A stretch of DNA of 48,482 nucleotides from JBOFLG01 sp051657745 (GCA_051657745.1 JBOFLG010000167.1:1-48482); one strand, 5' to 3'. Numbered from the stretch's first letter, positions 36,164 to 45,129 are shown. The notes: generated by a model not told the origin, from the letters alone. Translations and numbers: made by a program.

Positions 36164-36382
36164 CGAGTTTCCCTCTCGTTGCCGGGGTGCGTGTCTGCCC
36201 GAGTATCACCGACCAGCCTGAGTTGCGCAGCAGAGGACGCCGGAGAGGTAACAACTCGGCACCATCCTGGCGGGAACTCTCGGCTGATCAGGACCCCAAT
36301 GGTTACGCTCCAGCATGGCCCGCCCGAACGCGGGTACGAGCATTCCTGCTCACCAGATGTCGTTCTAATACAGGAGGATAAC

Positions 36383-37603
36383 GTGCCTCAGCGTTCTGTG
36401 GTCGCCGTCGGCGCCTCGCTGCTCGTCGCCTCGCTCGCGCTCTCCGCGTGCGGTACGCGCGACGAGGGGTCCGGCGACGAAGGGTCGGGCGGCAAGAAGG
36501 TTGCCAAAATCGGTGTCATCGTGCCGTTAACCGGTGACCTCGCCGCCTTCGGCAAGGGCATGTCGAACTCGGTCGACCTCGCCATCAAGCAGGCCAACGA
36601 GTCCAACGCCATTCCGGGCTGGACCCTCGAGCTCGCCGCCGAGGACGACGAGGCCAAGCCCGAGGTCGGCAAGAACGCCGCCACCAAGCTTGCCGCCGAC
36701 AAGGACGTGGTCGGCGTCATCGGCACGCTCAACTCCTCGGTCGCGCAGAGCGTGCAGCCGGTGCTGGCCGCCGCCACCATCGCCCAGGTATCCCCGGCGA
36801 ACACCAACCCCTCGCTCACCCAGGGCGCCGAGTTCGCAACCGCGCCCAAGCGCGTCTACCCGACGTACTTCCGCACCTGCACCACCGACGCGATCCAGGG
36901 CCCATTCGCCGCTCGCTACCTGATTCAGAAGGCGGGCATCAAGTCGGTCGCGACGATCCACGACAAAAAGACCTACGGTCAAGGAATCGTCGAGACATTC
37001 ACCCAGGAGTTCACCAAGCTCGGCGGCAAGGTCGTGGCGGCCGAGACAATCAACCCCGACGACGACAAGTACGACGCAGTGATCACCAAGGTAAAGCCGG
37101 CGAAACCACAGGCGGTCTACTACGGCGGCGAGTACCCGCAGGCGGGTCCGCTGTCGCAGCAGATGAAGGCCGCCGGTCTGAACGTTCCACTGATGGGCGG
37201 CGACGGCATCCAGTCGAGCGAGTACCCGAAGCTCGCCGGCGCCACCGCGACTGGTGACCTCGCCACCTTGGTCGGCGCCCCGACCGCCGAGTTGGAGTCG
37301 GCCAAGAAGTTCATCTCCGCCTATGCGGAGGCCGGCTACCCCGAGGCCTACGAGTCGTATGGCGCGTACTCCTACGATGCGGCGACCGCCCTGATCACCG
37401 CGCTGAAGACCTCACTCAAGGATGCCGACTCCGCCGAGTCCGCGCGCCAGGCCACCGTCGATGCGATGTCCTCAGTCGCCTTTGACGGGGTCACCGGCAA
37501 GGTCGCCTTCGACGAGTTCGGCGACACCACCACTCGGGTTCTCACCGTCTACCAGATCAAGGGCACCGAGTGGTCTGCGGTGAGCACGGAGGAGTTCAAG
37601 TAG
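36383..37603 (+). CDS. livK: Branched-chain amino-acid ABC transporter substrate-binding lipoprotein
   Basis: The 406-residue product has a lipoprotein signal ending in LALSAC (C23), a Gly/Asp/Glu-rich linker, and a type I periplasmic-binding fold (KIGVIVPLTGDLAAFGKGM onwards) as in LivJ/LivK. It should capture Leu, Ile, Val or a related ligand at the cell surface; the ligand is inferred from the family. GTG 36383 has AGGAGG 5 nt upstream. Two small hairpins (36319-36334 and 36338-36351) precede it. A strong hairpin follows the stop before livH, which fits higher expression of the binding protein than of the membrane parts. Confidence 0.92.
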   Translation: MPQRSVVAVGASLLVASLALSACGTRDEGSGDEGSGGKKVAKIGVIVPLTGDLAAFGKGMSNSVDLAIKQANESNAIPGWTLELAAEDDEAKPEVGKNAATKLAADKDVVGVIGTLNSSVAQSVQPVLAAATIAQVSPANTNPSLTQGAEFATAPKRVYPTYFRTCTTDAIQGPFAARYLIQKAGIKSVATIHDKKTYGQGIVETFTQEFTKLGGKVVAAETINPDDDKYDAVITKVKPAKPQAVYYGGEYPQAGPLSQQMKAAGLNVPLMGGDGIQSSEYPKLAGATATGDLATLVGAPTAELESAKKFISAYAEAGYPEAYESYGAYSYDAATALITALKTSLKDADSAESARQATVDAMSSVAFDGVTGKVAFDEFGDTTTRVLTVYQIKGTEWSAVSTEEFK

Positions 37604-37629
37604 GCCGCCACTGACGGCAGCAGTTCGAT

Positions 37630-37676
37630 TGCACCATCGGCGGGGGTGGTTCCAGAGCCACCCCCGCCGTGGTGCA
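37630..37676 (+). terminator. Long stem-loop between livK and livH
   Basis: TGCACCA (37630-37636) pairs with TGGTGCA (37670-37676), and GGCGGGGGTGG (37639-37649) pairs with CCACCCCCGCC (37658-37668). The loop is 8 nt, with a TC/G internal bulge. The stem has 18 base pairs and no T tract, so it is likely a partial terminator or an mRNA 3'-end stabiliser. It lies 27 bp after the livK stop. Confidence 0.75.
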
Positions 37677-37818
37677 TGATCCGGCCGCGCCGGGCACCGC
37701 GTGTCCCTGAGCGATGCCGGAACTCCCGACCCACCGCACTGTGCGGGGCGGCATCCCCTTCGCCAGCGAACCGCTACTCTCCCCCCAGCAGTTTGTCCCC
37801 GTCCCGCAGGAGGTCTCG

Positions 37819-38766
37819 GTGGACCAGTTCGCCCAGCAGCTCGTCAACGGGCTGACCATCGGGTCGCTCTACGCACTGATTGCCGTGGGGTACACCGTGG
37901 TGTACGGCATCGTGCAGTTGATCAACTTCGCGCACGGTGAGATCTTCATGATCGGCGCGTTCGGCGCACTCTCCACCTGGCTGCTCTTCTTCGACGGGGA
38001 GACGGCGGTGTGGACGCTGCCGATCATGCTCGTCGGGGCCATCGCCGCCTCGGTGCTCGTCGCCGTGGCCATGGAGCGCATCGCCTACCGGCCGTTGCGC
38101 AACGCGCCCCGGCTGGCCCCGCTGATCACCGCGATCGGCATCTCGGTGTTCCTCCAGGAGCTCGTCCGGCTGTTCTACGGGCGCGTGCCGTTCGCCGACT
38201 TTCCCGACGCCAAGCAACGGATCCCGTTCCCGCAGATCGAGGTCGTCACCGGTCCGGCATTCGACTGGGGTGGTGTCACGGTGCAGCGCGCCACTCTCTT
38301 CACCGTGGGCGCTCTCATTCTGTGCGCGGTCGGGCTGTGGCTCTTCGTCAACCGCACCAGAACCGGCCGCGGCATGCAGGCCGTCTCCCAGGACCCCGAC
38401 ACCGCGCGGCTGATGGGCATCAACGTCGACCGCATCATCGTGATCGCGTTCGTCGTCGGCGCAACGCTCGCAGCGGTTGCCGGAGTAGCCCAGGGCCTCC
38501 AGGTCACCAACGTCAACTTCAGGATGGGCTTCCTCGCTGGCCTGAAAGCGTTCACAGCCGCGGTACTCGGCGGTATCGGCAACGTCTGGGGGGCGGTCGT
38601 CGGCGGGCTCACCCTCGGCCTCGTCGAGGCGATGGCCATTCAGTTCATCCCAGGCACCTTCGGCGGCAGTTCGTGGAAGGACGTCTGGGCGTTCGCCCTT
38701 CTCATCATCGTCCTGGTCTTCCGACCACAGGGCATCCTCGGCGCGAAGGTGGTGGACCGAGCATGA
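37819..38766 (+). CDS. livH: Branched-chain amino-acid ABC permease LivH
   Basis: The 315-residue protein has about eight membrane helices and the LivH features QQLVNGLTIGSLYALIAVGYTVVYG at the N-terminus (positions 4-28) and AVLGGIGNVWGAVVGG near the C-terminus. It forms the membrane channel with LivM. The frame opens 35 codons earlier; GTG 37819 is chosen for GGAGG at 5 nt. It overlaps livM by ATGA. Confidence 0.94.
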   Translation: MDQFAQQLVNGLTIGSLYALIAVGYTVVYGIVQLINFAHGEIFMIGAFGALSTWLLFFDGETAVWTLPIMLVGAIAASVLVAVAMERIAYRPLRNAPRLAPLITAIGISVFLQELVRLFYGRVPFADFPDAKQRIPFPQIEVVTGPAFDWGGVTVQRATLFTVGALILCAVGLWLFVNRTRTGRGMQAVSQDPDTARLMGINVDRIIVIAFVVGATLAAVAGVAQGLQVTNVNFRMGFLAGLKAFTAAVLGGIGNVWGAVVGGLTLGLVEAMAIQFIPGTFGGSSWKDVWAFALLIIVLVFRPQGILGAKVVDRA

Positions 38767-40442
38767 GCAGGTTCGTACTCCCCGACGGTGTGCGCGAGAC
38801 GCACGGGTCCAAGGCCCCCGCACTTGGAGTGAGCGGCGGTGTCCTGCTCGTCGTCGCTGGGCTGCTGTCCTGGTCGTTCGACGACCGAATCCTCGGCGAC
38901 ATCTCGCCGCGCTTCCTGCCCGCCGGCATCCAGATCTACGCACTGCTCCTCGGCGTCGTCGCTGTCGTGCTTGCCGTGCTGCTCCTCCGTCGCCCGCCAT
39001 GGCTGAGCCCGGGCCGGGGCCTACGCATCCTTGGTCTCTTCTCGCTCGCCTTCACCGCCAGCGCGATCTGGGCGATCGCCTACCAGGCCGGCGGGCTGGT
39101 CAATGTCAACGAGGGCGGCTGGATCGCCCTCGTGGGGTCGGCACTGGTCGTGGTCGCCGGGTCCCTCACCCCCGAGGTCGACATCGACGTCCGCACCTGG
39201 CCACGGCTCAGCTCTACCCTCGAGATCGTCATCATCGTGGTGATGATGGCGGTACTGCTGTTCGCTACTGCCTACACACTCGGCATCGAGGACAGCGGCA
39301 CCTTCGGCTGTTGGCTGGTTGCCATCCTCGGCCTCGCAAGCGGGCTCCTCGGCAGCGGGCTCGGCGGCTATCTCGGCTTCATCGGCGCGACCAACCGGCG
39401 GCCGCTGCTGCTGGCTGCCTTCGTTGTCGCATTCCTCTTCCCGTTCACCCAGGGCGGGTCCGATGCGAACATGTCGATTGCCACCCAGGTCATCATCTTC
39501 GCGGCAACTGCACTCGGCCTGAACATCGTCGTCGGCCTCGCCGGGCTGCTCGACCTGGGCTACATCGCCTTCCTCGGCACCGGTGCCTACATCGGTGCCA
39601 TGCTCTCTGCGTCGGCGTTCGCGACCGTCGGGTGGAAGCCGCCGTTCGCGGTCGTCATGCTGGTAGGTGGCTGTGTCGCAGCCGTGTTCGGGCTCGTTAT
39701 CGGGTCGCCGACGCTGCGAGTGTCCGGTGACTACCTGGCGATCGTCACCCTCGGATTCGGCGAGATCTTCCGGCTGGCGATGTTCAACCTCGACGGCACC
39801 AACGGCCCCGACCTGACCAACGGCCCGAACGGCATCCCGGCGATCCCGGACCTGGTCATGTTCGGCTTCGACTTCGGCCAGCCGCACTCCATCGCCGGCT
39901 TCGAGCTCGGCCGGTTCAGTAACTACTACTTCCTCCTGCTCCTGCTCATCGGGTTCGTCATCCTCGTCGTTGCCCGGCTCAATGACAGCCGGATCGGGCG
40001 TGGCTGGGTGGCCATCCGCGAGGACGAGCGGGCCGCCGAGGCCATGGGCGTCAACGTGTTCGGCCTCAAGTTGCTCGCCTTCGCCGTCGGTGCGTTCCTG
40101 GCCGGGCTCGCCGGCACGATCAAGGCGCACCAGGACACCTCGGTCACACCCGACCAGTACATCTTTCTCGAGTCGGCCTTCCTCCTTGCCGCGGTCGTGC
40201 TGGGCGGGATGGGCACGATCGCCGGCGTACTCGTCGGCGCGACCATCCTCAAACTGCTCCCCGAGAAGCTCCGCGCAGTCAACGACTACCGGCTCCTCGC
40301 GTTCGGGCTCCTGCTCGTGCTGATGATGCGGTTCCGGCCCGAGGGCCTCGTGCCGAGCAAACGCCGCCAGCTGGAGTTCCATGAGGATGACGAAGAGCTC
40401 GTCGAGCTCGCCCAAACCCAGCATCTGCAGGAGACGAAATGA
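38763..40442 (+). CDS. livM: Branched-chain amino-acid ABC permease LivM with long N-terminal membrane extension
   Basis: The 559-residue protein has the LivM core from about residue 235 (FAATALGLNIVVGLAGLLDLG, then AVVLGGMGTIAGVLVGA). The first ~220 residues add five to six hydrophobic helices, which the E. coli form lacks to this extent. Long LivM proteins occur in other actinobacteria. The extension has no recognisable motif. The C-terminal tail is acidic. Its start overlaps livH and its stop overlaps livG, both as ATGA. Confidence 0.93.
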   Translation: MSRFVLPDGVRETHGSKAPALGVSGGVLLVVAGLLSWSFDDRILGDISPRFLPAGIQIYALLLGVVAVVLAVLLLRRPPWLSPGRGLRILGLFSLAFTASAIWAIAYQAGGLVNVNEGGWIALVGSALVVVAGSLTPEVDIDVRTWPRLSSTLEIVIIVVMMAVLLFATAYTLGIEDSGTFGCWLVAILGLASGLLGSGLGGYLGFIGATNRRPLLLAAFVVAFLFPFTQGGSDANMSIATQVIIFAATALGLNIVVGLAGLLDLGYIAFLGTGAYIGAMLSASAFATVGWKPPFAVVMLVGGCVAAVFGLVIGSPTLRVSGDYLAIVTLGFGEIFRLAMFNLDGTNGPDLTNGPNGIPAIPDLVMFGFDFGQPHSIAGFELGRFSNYYFLLLLLIGFVILVVARLNDSRIGRGWVAIREDERAAEAMGVNVFGLKLLAFAVGAFLAGLAGTIKAHQDTSVTPDQYIFLESAFLLAAVVLGGMGTIAGVLVGATILKLLPEKLRAVNDYRLLAFGLLLVLMMRFRPEGLVPSKRRQLEFHEDDEELVELAQTQHLQETK

Positions 40443-41260
40443 CCGTCACCGAGACACCAGCAACCGGGCACCACGTCGGTACCACGGTCGTTCTCGAGGC
40501 ATCGGATGTCACCATGCGCTTCGGTGGCCTGGTCGCTGTCGACGCGGTGAGCATGGCGGTGCGCGAGGGCGAGATCGTCGGCCTGATCGGCCCCAACGGC
40601 GCCGGCAAGACAACGTTCTTCAACTGCCTCACCGGGATGTACATCCCAACCCAGGGGCGGGTCGAACTCAATGGTGCGACGCTGCCACCCAAGCCGCTCA
40701 AGGTGGTGCGTGCCGGGATGGCGCGGACCTTCCAAAACATCCGCCTGTTCGGCAACATGACCGCGCTCGAGAACGTCATGGTCGGCCGCTACTGCCGCAC
40801 CTCGGCGATGGCGCTCACCTCGATCCTGCGCGGGCCGAAGTTCCGGCGCGAGGAACGGGCCACCCGCGAGCGCTCCCAGGAGTTGCTCGACTACGTGGGG
40901 TTGGGAAAGAGCGCCGAGTTACTCGCCCGCAACCTCCCCTACGGAGACCAGCGGCGGCTCGAGATCGCGCGCGCCCTCGCCACCGACCCACAACTTCTCC
41001 TCCTCGACGAGCCGACGGCGGGCATGAACCCCAGGGAGACCGAGGCCACCATGAACCTGATCTTCAAGATCAGGGAGAGTGGCCTTGCCGTCGTGGTGAT
41101 CGAGCACGACATGCGCTTCATCTTCACCCTGTGCGACCGGGTGCTCTGTCTCGTGCGTGGCGCTTTGCTCGTCGAGGGCACACCGGCCGAAGTCCAGTCC
41201 GACCCACGAGTCATCGAGGCGTACATCGGCGGCGACGATGACGAGGAGGATGACGCGTGA
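40439..41260 (+). CDS. livG: Branched-chain amino-acid ABC ATPase LivG
   Basis: The 273-residue ATPase has Walker A GPNGAGKTT (51-59), the LivG-type signature YGDQRRLEIARAL in place of SGGQ, Walker B LLLLDEPTAGMNP and the switch histidine in VVIEHDM. ARTFQNIRLF and MTALENVMVG are typical. A highly acidic tail (GGDDDEEDD) ends the protein. It overlaps livM and livF. Confidence 0.95.
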   Translation: MTVTETPATGHHVGTTVVLEASDVTMRFGGLVAVDAVSMAVREGEIVGLIGPNGAGKTTFFNCLTGMYIPTQGRVELNGATLPPKPLKVVRAGMARTFQNIRLFGNMTALENVMVGRYCRTSAMALTSILRGPKFRREERATRERSQELLDYVGLGKSAELLARNLPYGDQRRLEIARALATDPQLLLLDEPTAGMNPRETEATMNLIFKIRESGLAVVVIEHDMRFIFTLCDRVLCLVRGALLVEGTPAEVQSDPRVIEAYIGGDDDEEDDA

Positions 41261-41970
41261 GCGCCATGTTGGAGGTCCAGGACCTGGTGGTCTCGTACGG
41301 CAAGATCACGGCCGTCAAGGGGATCACCTTCACCGTTGAGGAGGGTCAGGTCGTCAGCCTGATCGGCACCAACGGCGCCGGTAAGACGACGACCCTGCGC
41401 ACCATTTCCGGGCTGCTGCGGCCGGCATCCGGCTCGGTCACCTTCAACGGGCAAGATCTCACCAAGGTCGCACCGCATGACATCGTCAGCCTGGGGATCG
41501 CCCACTCCCCCGAAGGCCGCCGGATCTTCCCGAAGCTCTCCGTCGAGGAGAACCTCATGCTCGGGGCCTTCGCACGGAAGGACAACCGGGTCCGTGACGA
41601 CCTGGCTGCGGCGTTCGAGCTCTTCCCCATCCTCGAGGAGCGTCGCCGCCAGCCCGCCGGTACCTTCTCCGGCGGTGAGCAGCAGATGCTCGCCATGGGT
41701 CGGGCGATGATGAGCCGGCCGAAGCTGCTCATGCTCGACGAGCCCTCGATGGGCCTCTCGCCGCTGATGATGAAGCGGATCATGACCACGGTGACCACCC
41801 TGCAGCAGCAGGGCACCACCATCCTCCTCGTCGAGCAGAACGCTCAGGCCGCGCTCAAGCGCGCCACCAAGGGCTACGTGCTCGAAGTCGGGAAGATCGT
41901 GCTCTCGGGTACCGGTGACGAGCTGCTCGCCAGCGAGGACGTGCGCAAGGCCTACCTCGGCGAAGACTGA
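41257..41970 (+). CDS. livF: Branched-chain amino-acid ABC ATPase LivF
   Basis: The 237-residue ATPase has Walker A GTNGAGKTT (37-45), signature FSGGEQQM, Walker B LLMLDEPSMGLSP and LLVEQNAQAAL in place of a switch His, as usual for LivF. IAHSPEGRRIFP is a family marker. It pairs with LivG to power LivHM. The GTG start overlaps the livG stop. It ends the operon and converges on uvrA across 39 bp that hold only a weak CCGC/GCGG stem. Confidence 0.95.
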   Translation: MSAMLEVQDLVVSYGKITAVKGITFTVEEGQVVSLIGTNGAGKTTTLRTISGLLRPASGSVTFNGQDLTKVAPHDIVSLGIAHSPEGRRIFPKLSVEENLMLGAFARKDNRVRDDLAAAFELFPILEERRRQPAGTFSGGEQQMLAMGRAMMSRPKLLMLDEPSMGLSPLMMKRIMTTVTTLQQQGTTILLVEQNAQAALKRATKGYVLEVGKIVLSGTGDELLASEDVRKAYLGED

Positions 41971-42009
41971 CCGCCCACTGCGGGCACCGCACCGCGCCAG
42001 GCAACCCGG

Positions 42010-44982
42010 TCAGCCGGCCTTCCGGCTCGGCGACCTCCGCGGTCTCGATTTCTGCGCGGATGGCGCGGCACCGCCTGGTGACGTCGTCCGGGCCCGGACT
42101 GCACGCTCGGCGGTGCGGGCGGTCTTGGCGAGGACCGGGGCAAGGAAGCGGCCGGTATGCGAGTGTTCGACCCGGGCCACCTGCTCGGGAGTGCCCTCGG
42201 CCACCACCCGGCCGCCACCACTGCCACCCTCCGGGCCCAGGTCGACCACCCAGTCCGCGTTCTTGATGACGTCGAGGTTGTGCTCGATAACGATCACCGT
42301 GTTGCCCTTGTCGACCAGGCCCTGGAGCACTCGGAGCAACTTGCGGATGTCCTCGAAGTGCAATCCGGTTGTTGGTTCGTCGAGCACATAGACAGTGCGA
42401 CCGGTCGAGCGCTTCTGCAACTCGGAGGCCAGCTTGACCCGCTGTGCCTCACCCCCGGACAGCGTGGGGGCAGATTGCCCGAGCCGCACGTAGCCCAGCC
42501 CGACGTCGTTGAGCGTGGTCATGTGCCGCGCAATCGCCGGGACTGCGGAGAAGAACTCGGCAGCCTCCTCGATCGGCATATCCAGCACATCGGCGATGGT
42601 CTTGCCCTTGAAGTGCACCTCGAGCGTCTCGCGGTTGTACCGGGCCCCGTGGCACACCTCGCAGGGCACGTAGACATCGGGGAGGAAGTTCATCTCGATC
42701 TTGATCGTGCCGTCACCGGAGCACGCATCGCAGCGACCACCCTTGACGTTGAACGAGAACCGGCCCGGCTGGTACCCCCGCACCTTCGCCTCGGTCGTGG
42801 TGGCGAAGAGTTTGCGGACGTGGTCGAAGACGCCGGTGTACGTAGCCGGGTTGGACCGTGGCGTACGGCCAATCGGGCTCTGGTCGACGTGCACCACCTT
42901 GTCGAGGTGCTCCAGCCCGGTGACGGTCTTGTGCCGACCGGGAACGTGGCGGGCGCCGTTGAGCTTGTTGGCGAGCACGTTGTAGAGGATGTCGTTGACC
43001 AGGGTCGACTTGCCGGACCCCGACACCCCGGTCACCGCGGTCAGGGTGCCGAGCGGGAACCCGACCGAGACGCGGTGCAGGTTGTGCTCCGTGGCGGCGA
43101 CAACCGTGACTTCGCGCCCCTTCTCGCGCGGCCGTCGCACTGCCGGCGTGGGGATCTCGCGACGCCCGGACAGGTACTTGCCGGTCAGCGACTCCGGGTG
43201 GGTGAGCAGGTCAGGGACGGTCCCGGCGTGCACCACCTGGCCCCCGTGCTCACCTGCACCTGGGCCGATGTCGACCACCCAGTCAGCCGTGGCGATGGTG
43301 TCCTCATCGTGCTCGACAACGATCAGGGTATTGCCGAGGTCGCGCAGCCGGGTGAGGGTCTCGATGAGCCGGTGGTTGTCACGCTGGTGCAGCCCGATGC
43401 TCGGTTCGTCAAGCACATAGAGCACGCCGACGAGGCCCGAGCCGATCTGTGTCGCGAGTCGAATGCGCTGTGCCTCACCGCCGGACAGCGTGCCGGCGGG
43501 GCGGTCCAGGCTGAGGTAGTCGAGGCCGACATCCAGGAGGAACCCCAGCCGCGCATTGACCTCCTTCACGACTCGGGCGGCGATCTGACGCTCCCGGTCG
43601 GTGAGCTCGACATCCTCGAGGAACCGCGCGGCATCCGCGATGGCCAGCGAGCACACCTCGGAGATGGACCGGCCGCCGATGAGCACGGCCAACGACTCCG
43701 GCTTGAGGCGCGCTCCCTTGCACACCGGGCACGGCACCTCGCGCATGTAGCCCTCGTAGCGCTCGCGACTCCAGTCGGAGTCGGTCTCGGCATACCGCCG
43801 TTTGACGAACGGGACGGCTCCCTCGAAGCCGGTGGCGTACGACCGCTCTCGACCGAACCGGTTGCGATAGCGCACCTGGACCTCATGGTCCTTCCCGTTC
43901 AGCAGAGCCTGCTGAGCACGGGTGGGCAGGGCCCGCCACGGGGTGTCCATCGAGAACGAGAGGTCGTCAGCCAGGGCCGACATCACCCGTTGAAAGTACT
44001 CGGCAGCGCCGGACCCGCTGGCCCACGGAGCGATCGCTCCCTGCGCCAGGGTGAGGTCGTCGTCGGGCACGATGAGCTCGGGGTCGACCTGGAGCTCGGT
44101 GCCGAGCCCGGTGCATTCGGGGCACGCCCCGAACGGACTGTTGAACGAGAACGACCGCGGCTCGACCTCGTCCATGGCGATCGGGTGGTCGTTGGGGCAC
44201 GCCATCTTCTCGGAGAACCGGCGCTCACGGTCCGGCTCACCGGCCTCAAGGTCAACGAACTCGACGACCAGGACCCCACCCGCCAGACCGAGCGCGGTCT
44301 CCACCGAGTCGGTGAGTCGCTGCTTGCCGGTCGCATCATCGGCGCCCTTGGCCACCAGCCGGTCAACAACCACGTCGATGGTGTGCTTGACCTGCTTCTC
44401 GAGCTTCGGCGGATCGGTGAGAGCAACCACCTCGCCGTCGACCCGCGCCCGCGCGAAACCCTTGGCCTGCAGGTCAGCGAAGAGGTCGACATACTCGCCC
44501 TTACGCGCCCGCACCACCGGGGCCAGCACCTGGAAGCGAGTGCGCTCGGGGAGCTGGAGGAGCCGGTCGACGATCTGCTGTGGACTCTGCCGGGTGATGG
44601 CCTCACCACAGGTGGGGCAATGCGGCCGTCCGGCCCGAGCGAACAGCAGGCGGAGGTAGTCGTAGACCTCGGTGATCGTGCCGACCGTGGATCGGGGGTT
44701 GCGGTTGGTCGACTTCTGGTCGATCGACACCGCCGGTGAGAGCCCCTCGATGAAGTCGACGTCAGGCTTGTCCATCTGGCCGAGGAACTGCCGCGCGTAG
44801 GCGGAGAGGGACTCCACGTAGCGCCGCTGCCCCTCGGCGAAGATCGTGTCGAAGGCGAGCGACGACTTGCCCGACCCGGACAGCCCGGTGAAGACGATCA
44901 GGGCGTCCCGCGGCAGTTCGATACTGACGTCTTTGAGGTTATGCTCGCGGGCTCCACGGATGACGAGGGAGTCAGAACTCAC
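42010..44982 (-). CDS. uvrA: UvrA, excinuclease ABC subunit A
   Basis: The 990-residue damage-recognition ATPase has two ABC modules (first Walker A GLSGSGKS at 33-40, second GVSGSGKST) with LSGGEAQR signatures. Zinc-binding pairs are CPVCKGARL, CDACSGDGT and CEVCHGARY, plus CPECTGLG. Its C-terminal tail is basic (QKSRPRRSPSRK). The frame is open to 45063. I prefer GTG 44982 because it gives the standard VSSDSLVIRGAREHN N-terminus and lies 7 nt after a TAGCAT box; ATG 44991 overlaps that box. It is separated from uvrC by the Rieske and liv genes. Confidence 0.96.
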   Translation of the reverse strand: MSSDSLVIRGAREHNLKDVSIELPRDALIVFTGLSGSGKSSLAFDTIFAEGQRRYVESLSAYARQFLGQMDKPDVDFIEGLSPAVSIDQKSTNRNPRSTVGTITEVYDYLRLLFARAGRPHCPTCGEAITRQSPQQIVDRLLQLPERTRFQVLAPVVRARKGEYVDLFADLQAKGFARARVDGEVVALTDPPKLEKQVKHTIDVVVDRLVAKGADDATGKQRLTDSVETALGLAGGVLVVEFVDLEAGEPDRERRFSEKMACPNDHPIAMDEVEPRSFSFNSPFGACPECTGLGTELQVDPELIVPDDDLTLAQGAIAPWASGSGAAEYFQRVMSALADDLSFSMDTPWRALPTRAQQALLNGKDHEVQVRYRNRFGRERSYATGFEGAVPFVKRRYAETDSDWSRERYEGYMREVPCPVCKGARLKPESLAVLIGGRSISEVCSLAIADAARFLEDVELTDRERQIAARVVKEVNARLGFLLDVGLDYLSLDRPAGTLSGGEAQRIRLATQIGSGLVGVLYVLDEPSIGLHQRDNHRLIETLTRLRDLGNTLIVVEHDEDTIATADWVVDIGPGAGEHGGQVVHAGTVPDLLTHPESLTGKYLSGRREIPTPAVRRPREKGREVTVVAATEHNLHRVSVGFPLGTLTAVTGVSGSGKSTLVNDILYNVLANKLNGARHVPGRHKTVTGLEHLDKVVHVDQSPIGRTPRSNPATYTGVFDHVRKLFATTTEAKVRGYQPGRFSFNVKGGRCDACSGDGTIKIEMNFLPDVYVPCEVCHGARYNRETLEVHFKGKTIADVLDMPIEEAAEFFSAVPAIARHMTTLNDVGLGYVRLGQSAPTLSGGEAQRVKLASELQKRSTGRTVYVLDEPTTGLHFEDIRKLLRVLQGLVDKGNTVIVIEHNLDVIKNADWVVDLGPEGGSGGGRVVAEGTPEQVARVEHSHTGRFLAPVLAKTARTAERAVRARTTSPGGAAPSAQKSRPRRSPSRKAG

Positions 44983-44989
44983 GAGCGCC

Positions 44990-44995
44990 ATGCTA
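44990..44995 (-). promoter_or_regulatory. Putative uvrA -10 box (TAGCAT), leaderless
   Basis: TAGCAT on the minus strand contains a CTAG site with its preceding base and ends 7 nt before the GTG at 44982. No ribosome-binding site is present for that start. Confidence 0.5.
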
Positions 44996-45043
44996 GGTGC
45001 GCCCACCGACATCGCACTCATCGAGCACCACTGACCCTCGACG

Positions 45044-45071
45044 GTGTCCGGATGACGCGTCATCCGGACAC
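45044..45071. promoter_or_regulatory. Perfect 28-bp palindrome between uvrA and the DinB-fold gene
   Basis: The left arm GTGTCCGGATGACG (45044-45057) is followed with no spacer by its exact reverse complement (45058-45071). The centre is 75 bp from the uvrA start and 72 bp from the start of the divergent gene. Position and symmetry suggest a dimeric regulator site serving both promoters; a cruciform is also possible. The regulator is unknown. Confidence 0.65.
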
Positions 45072-45116
45072 GATGCGACCTCTTCGCTCACGCCGGTCCC
45101 GGCAGGACCTCGGCGG

Positions 45117-45122
45117 TAGCGT
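45117..45122 (+). promoter_or_regulatory. Putative -10 box (TAGCGT) of the DinB-fold gene, leaderless
   Basis: TAGCGT ends 7 nt before ATG 45130, and there is no ribosome-binding site upstream. It is the mirror counterpart of the uvrA promoter. Confidence 0.48.
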
Positions 45123-45129
45123 CGCACTC

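Noticed and set aside
35597..36382. Extended N-terminus of the LivK protein
   Set aside because: The upstream frame runs antisense through the Rieske gene; AGGAGG plus a perfect lipoprotein signal fix the start at 36383.
41971..42009. Terminator between livF and uvrA
   Set aside because: Only a 4-bp stem (CCGC/GCGG) is present; too weak to list as a feature.
42157..44739. 860-codon open frame opposite uvrA
   Set aside because: High-GC shadow: it follows the codon pattern of uvrA, shows no protein-family features and has low-complexity composition.
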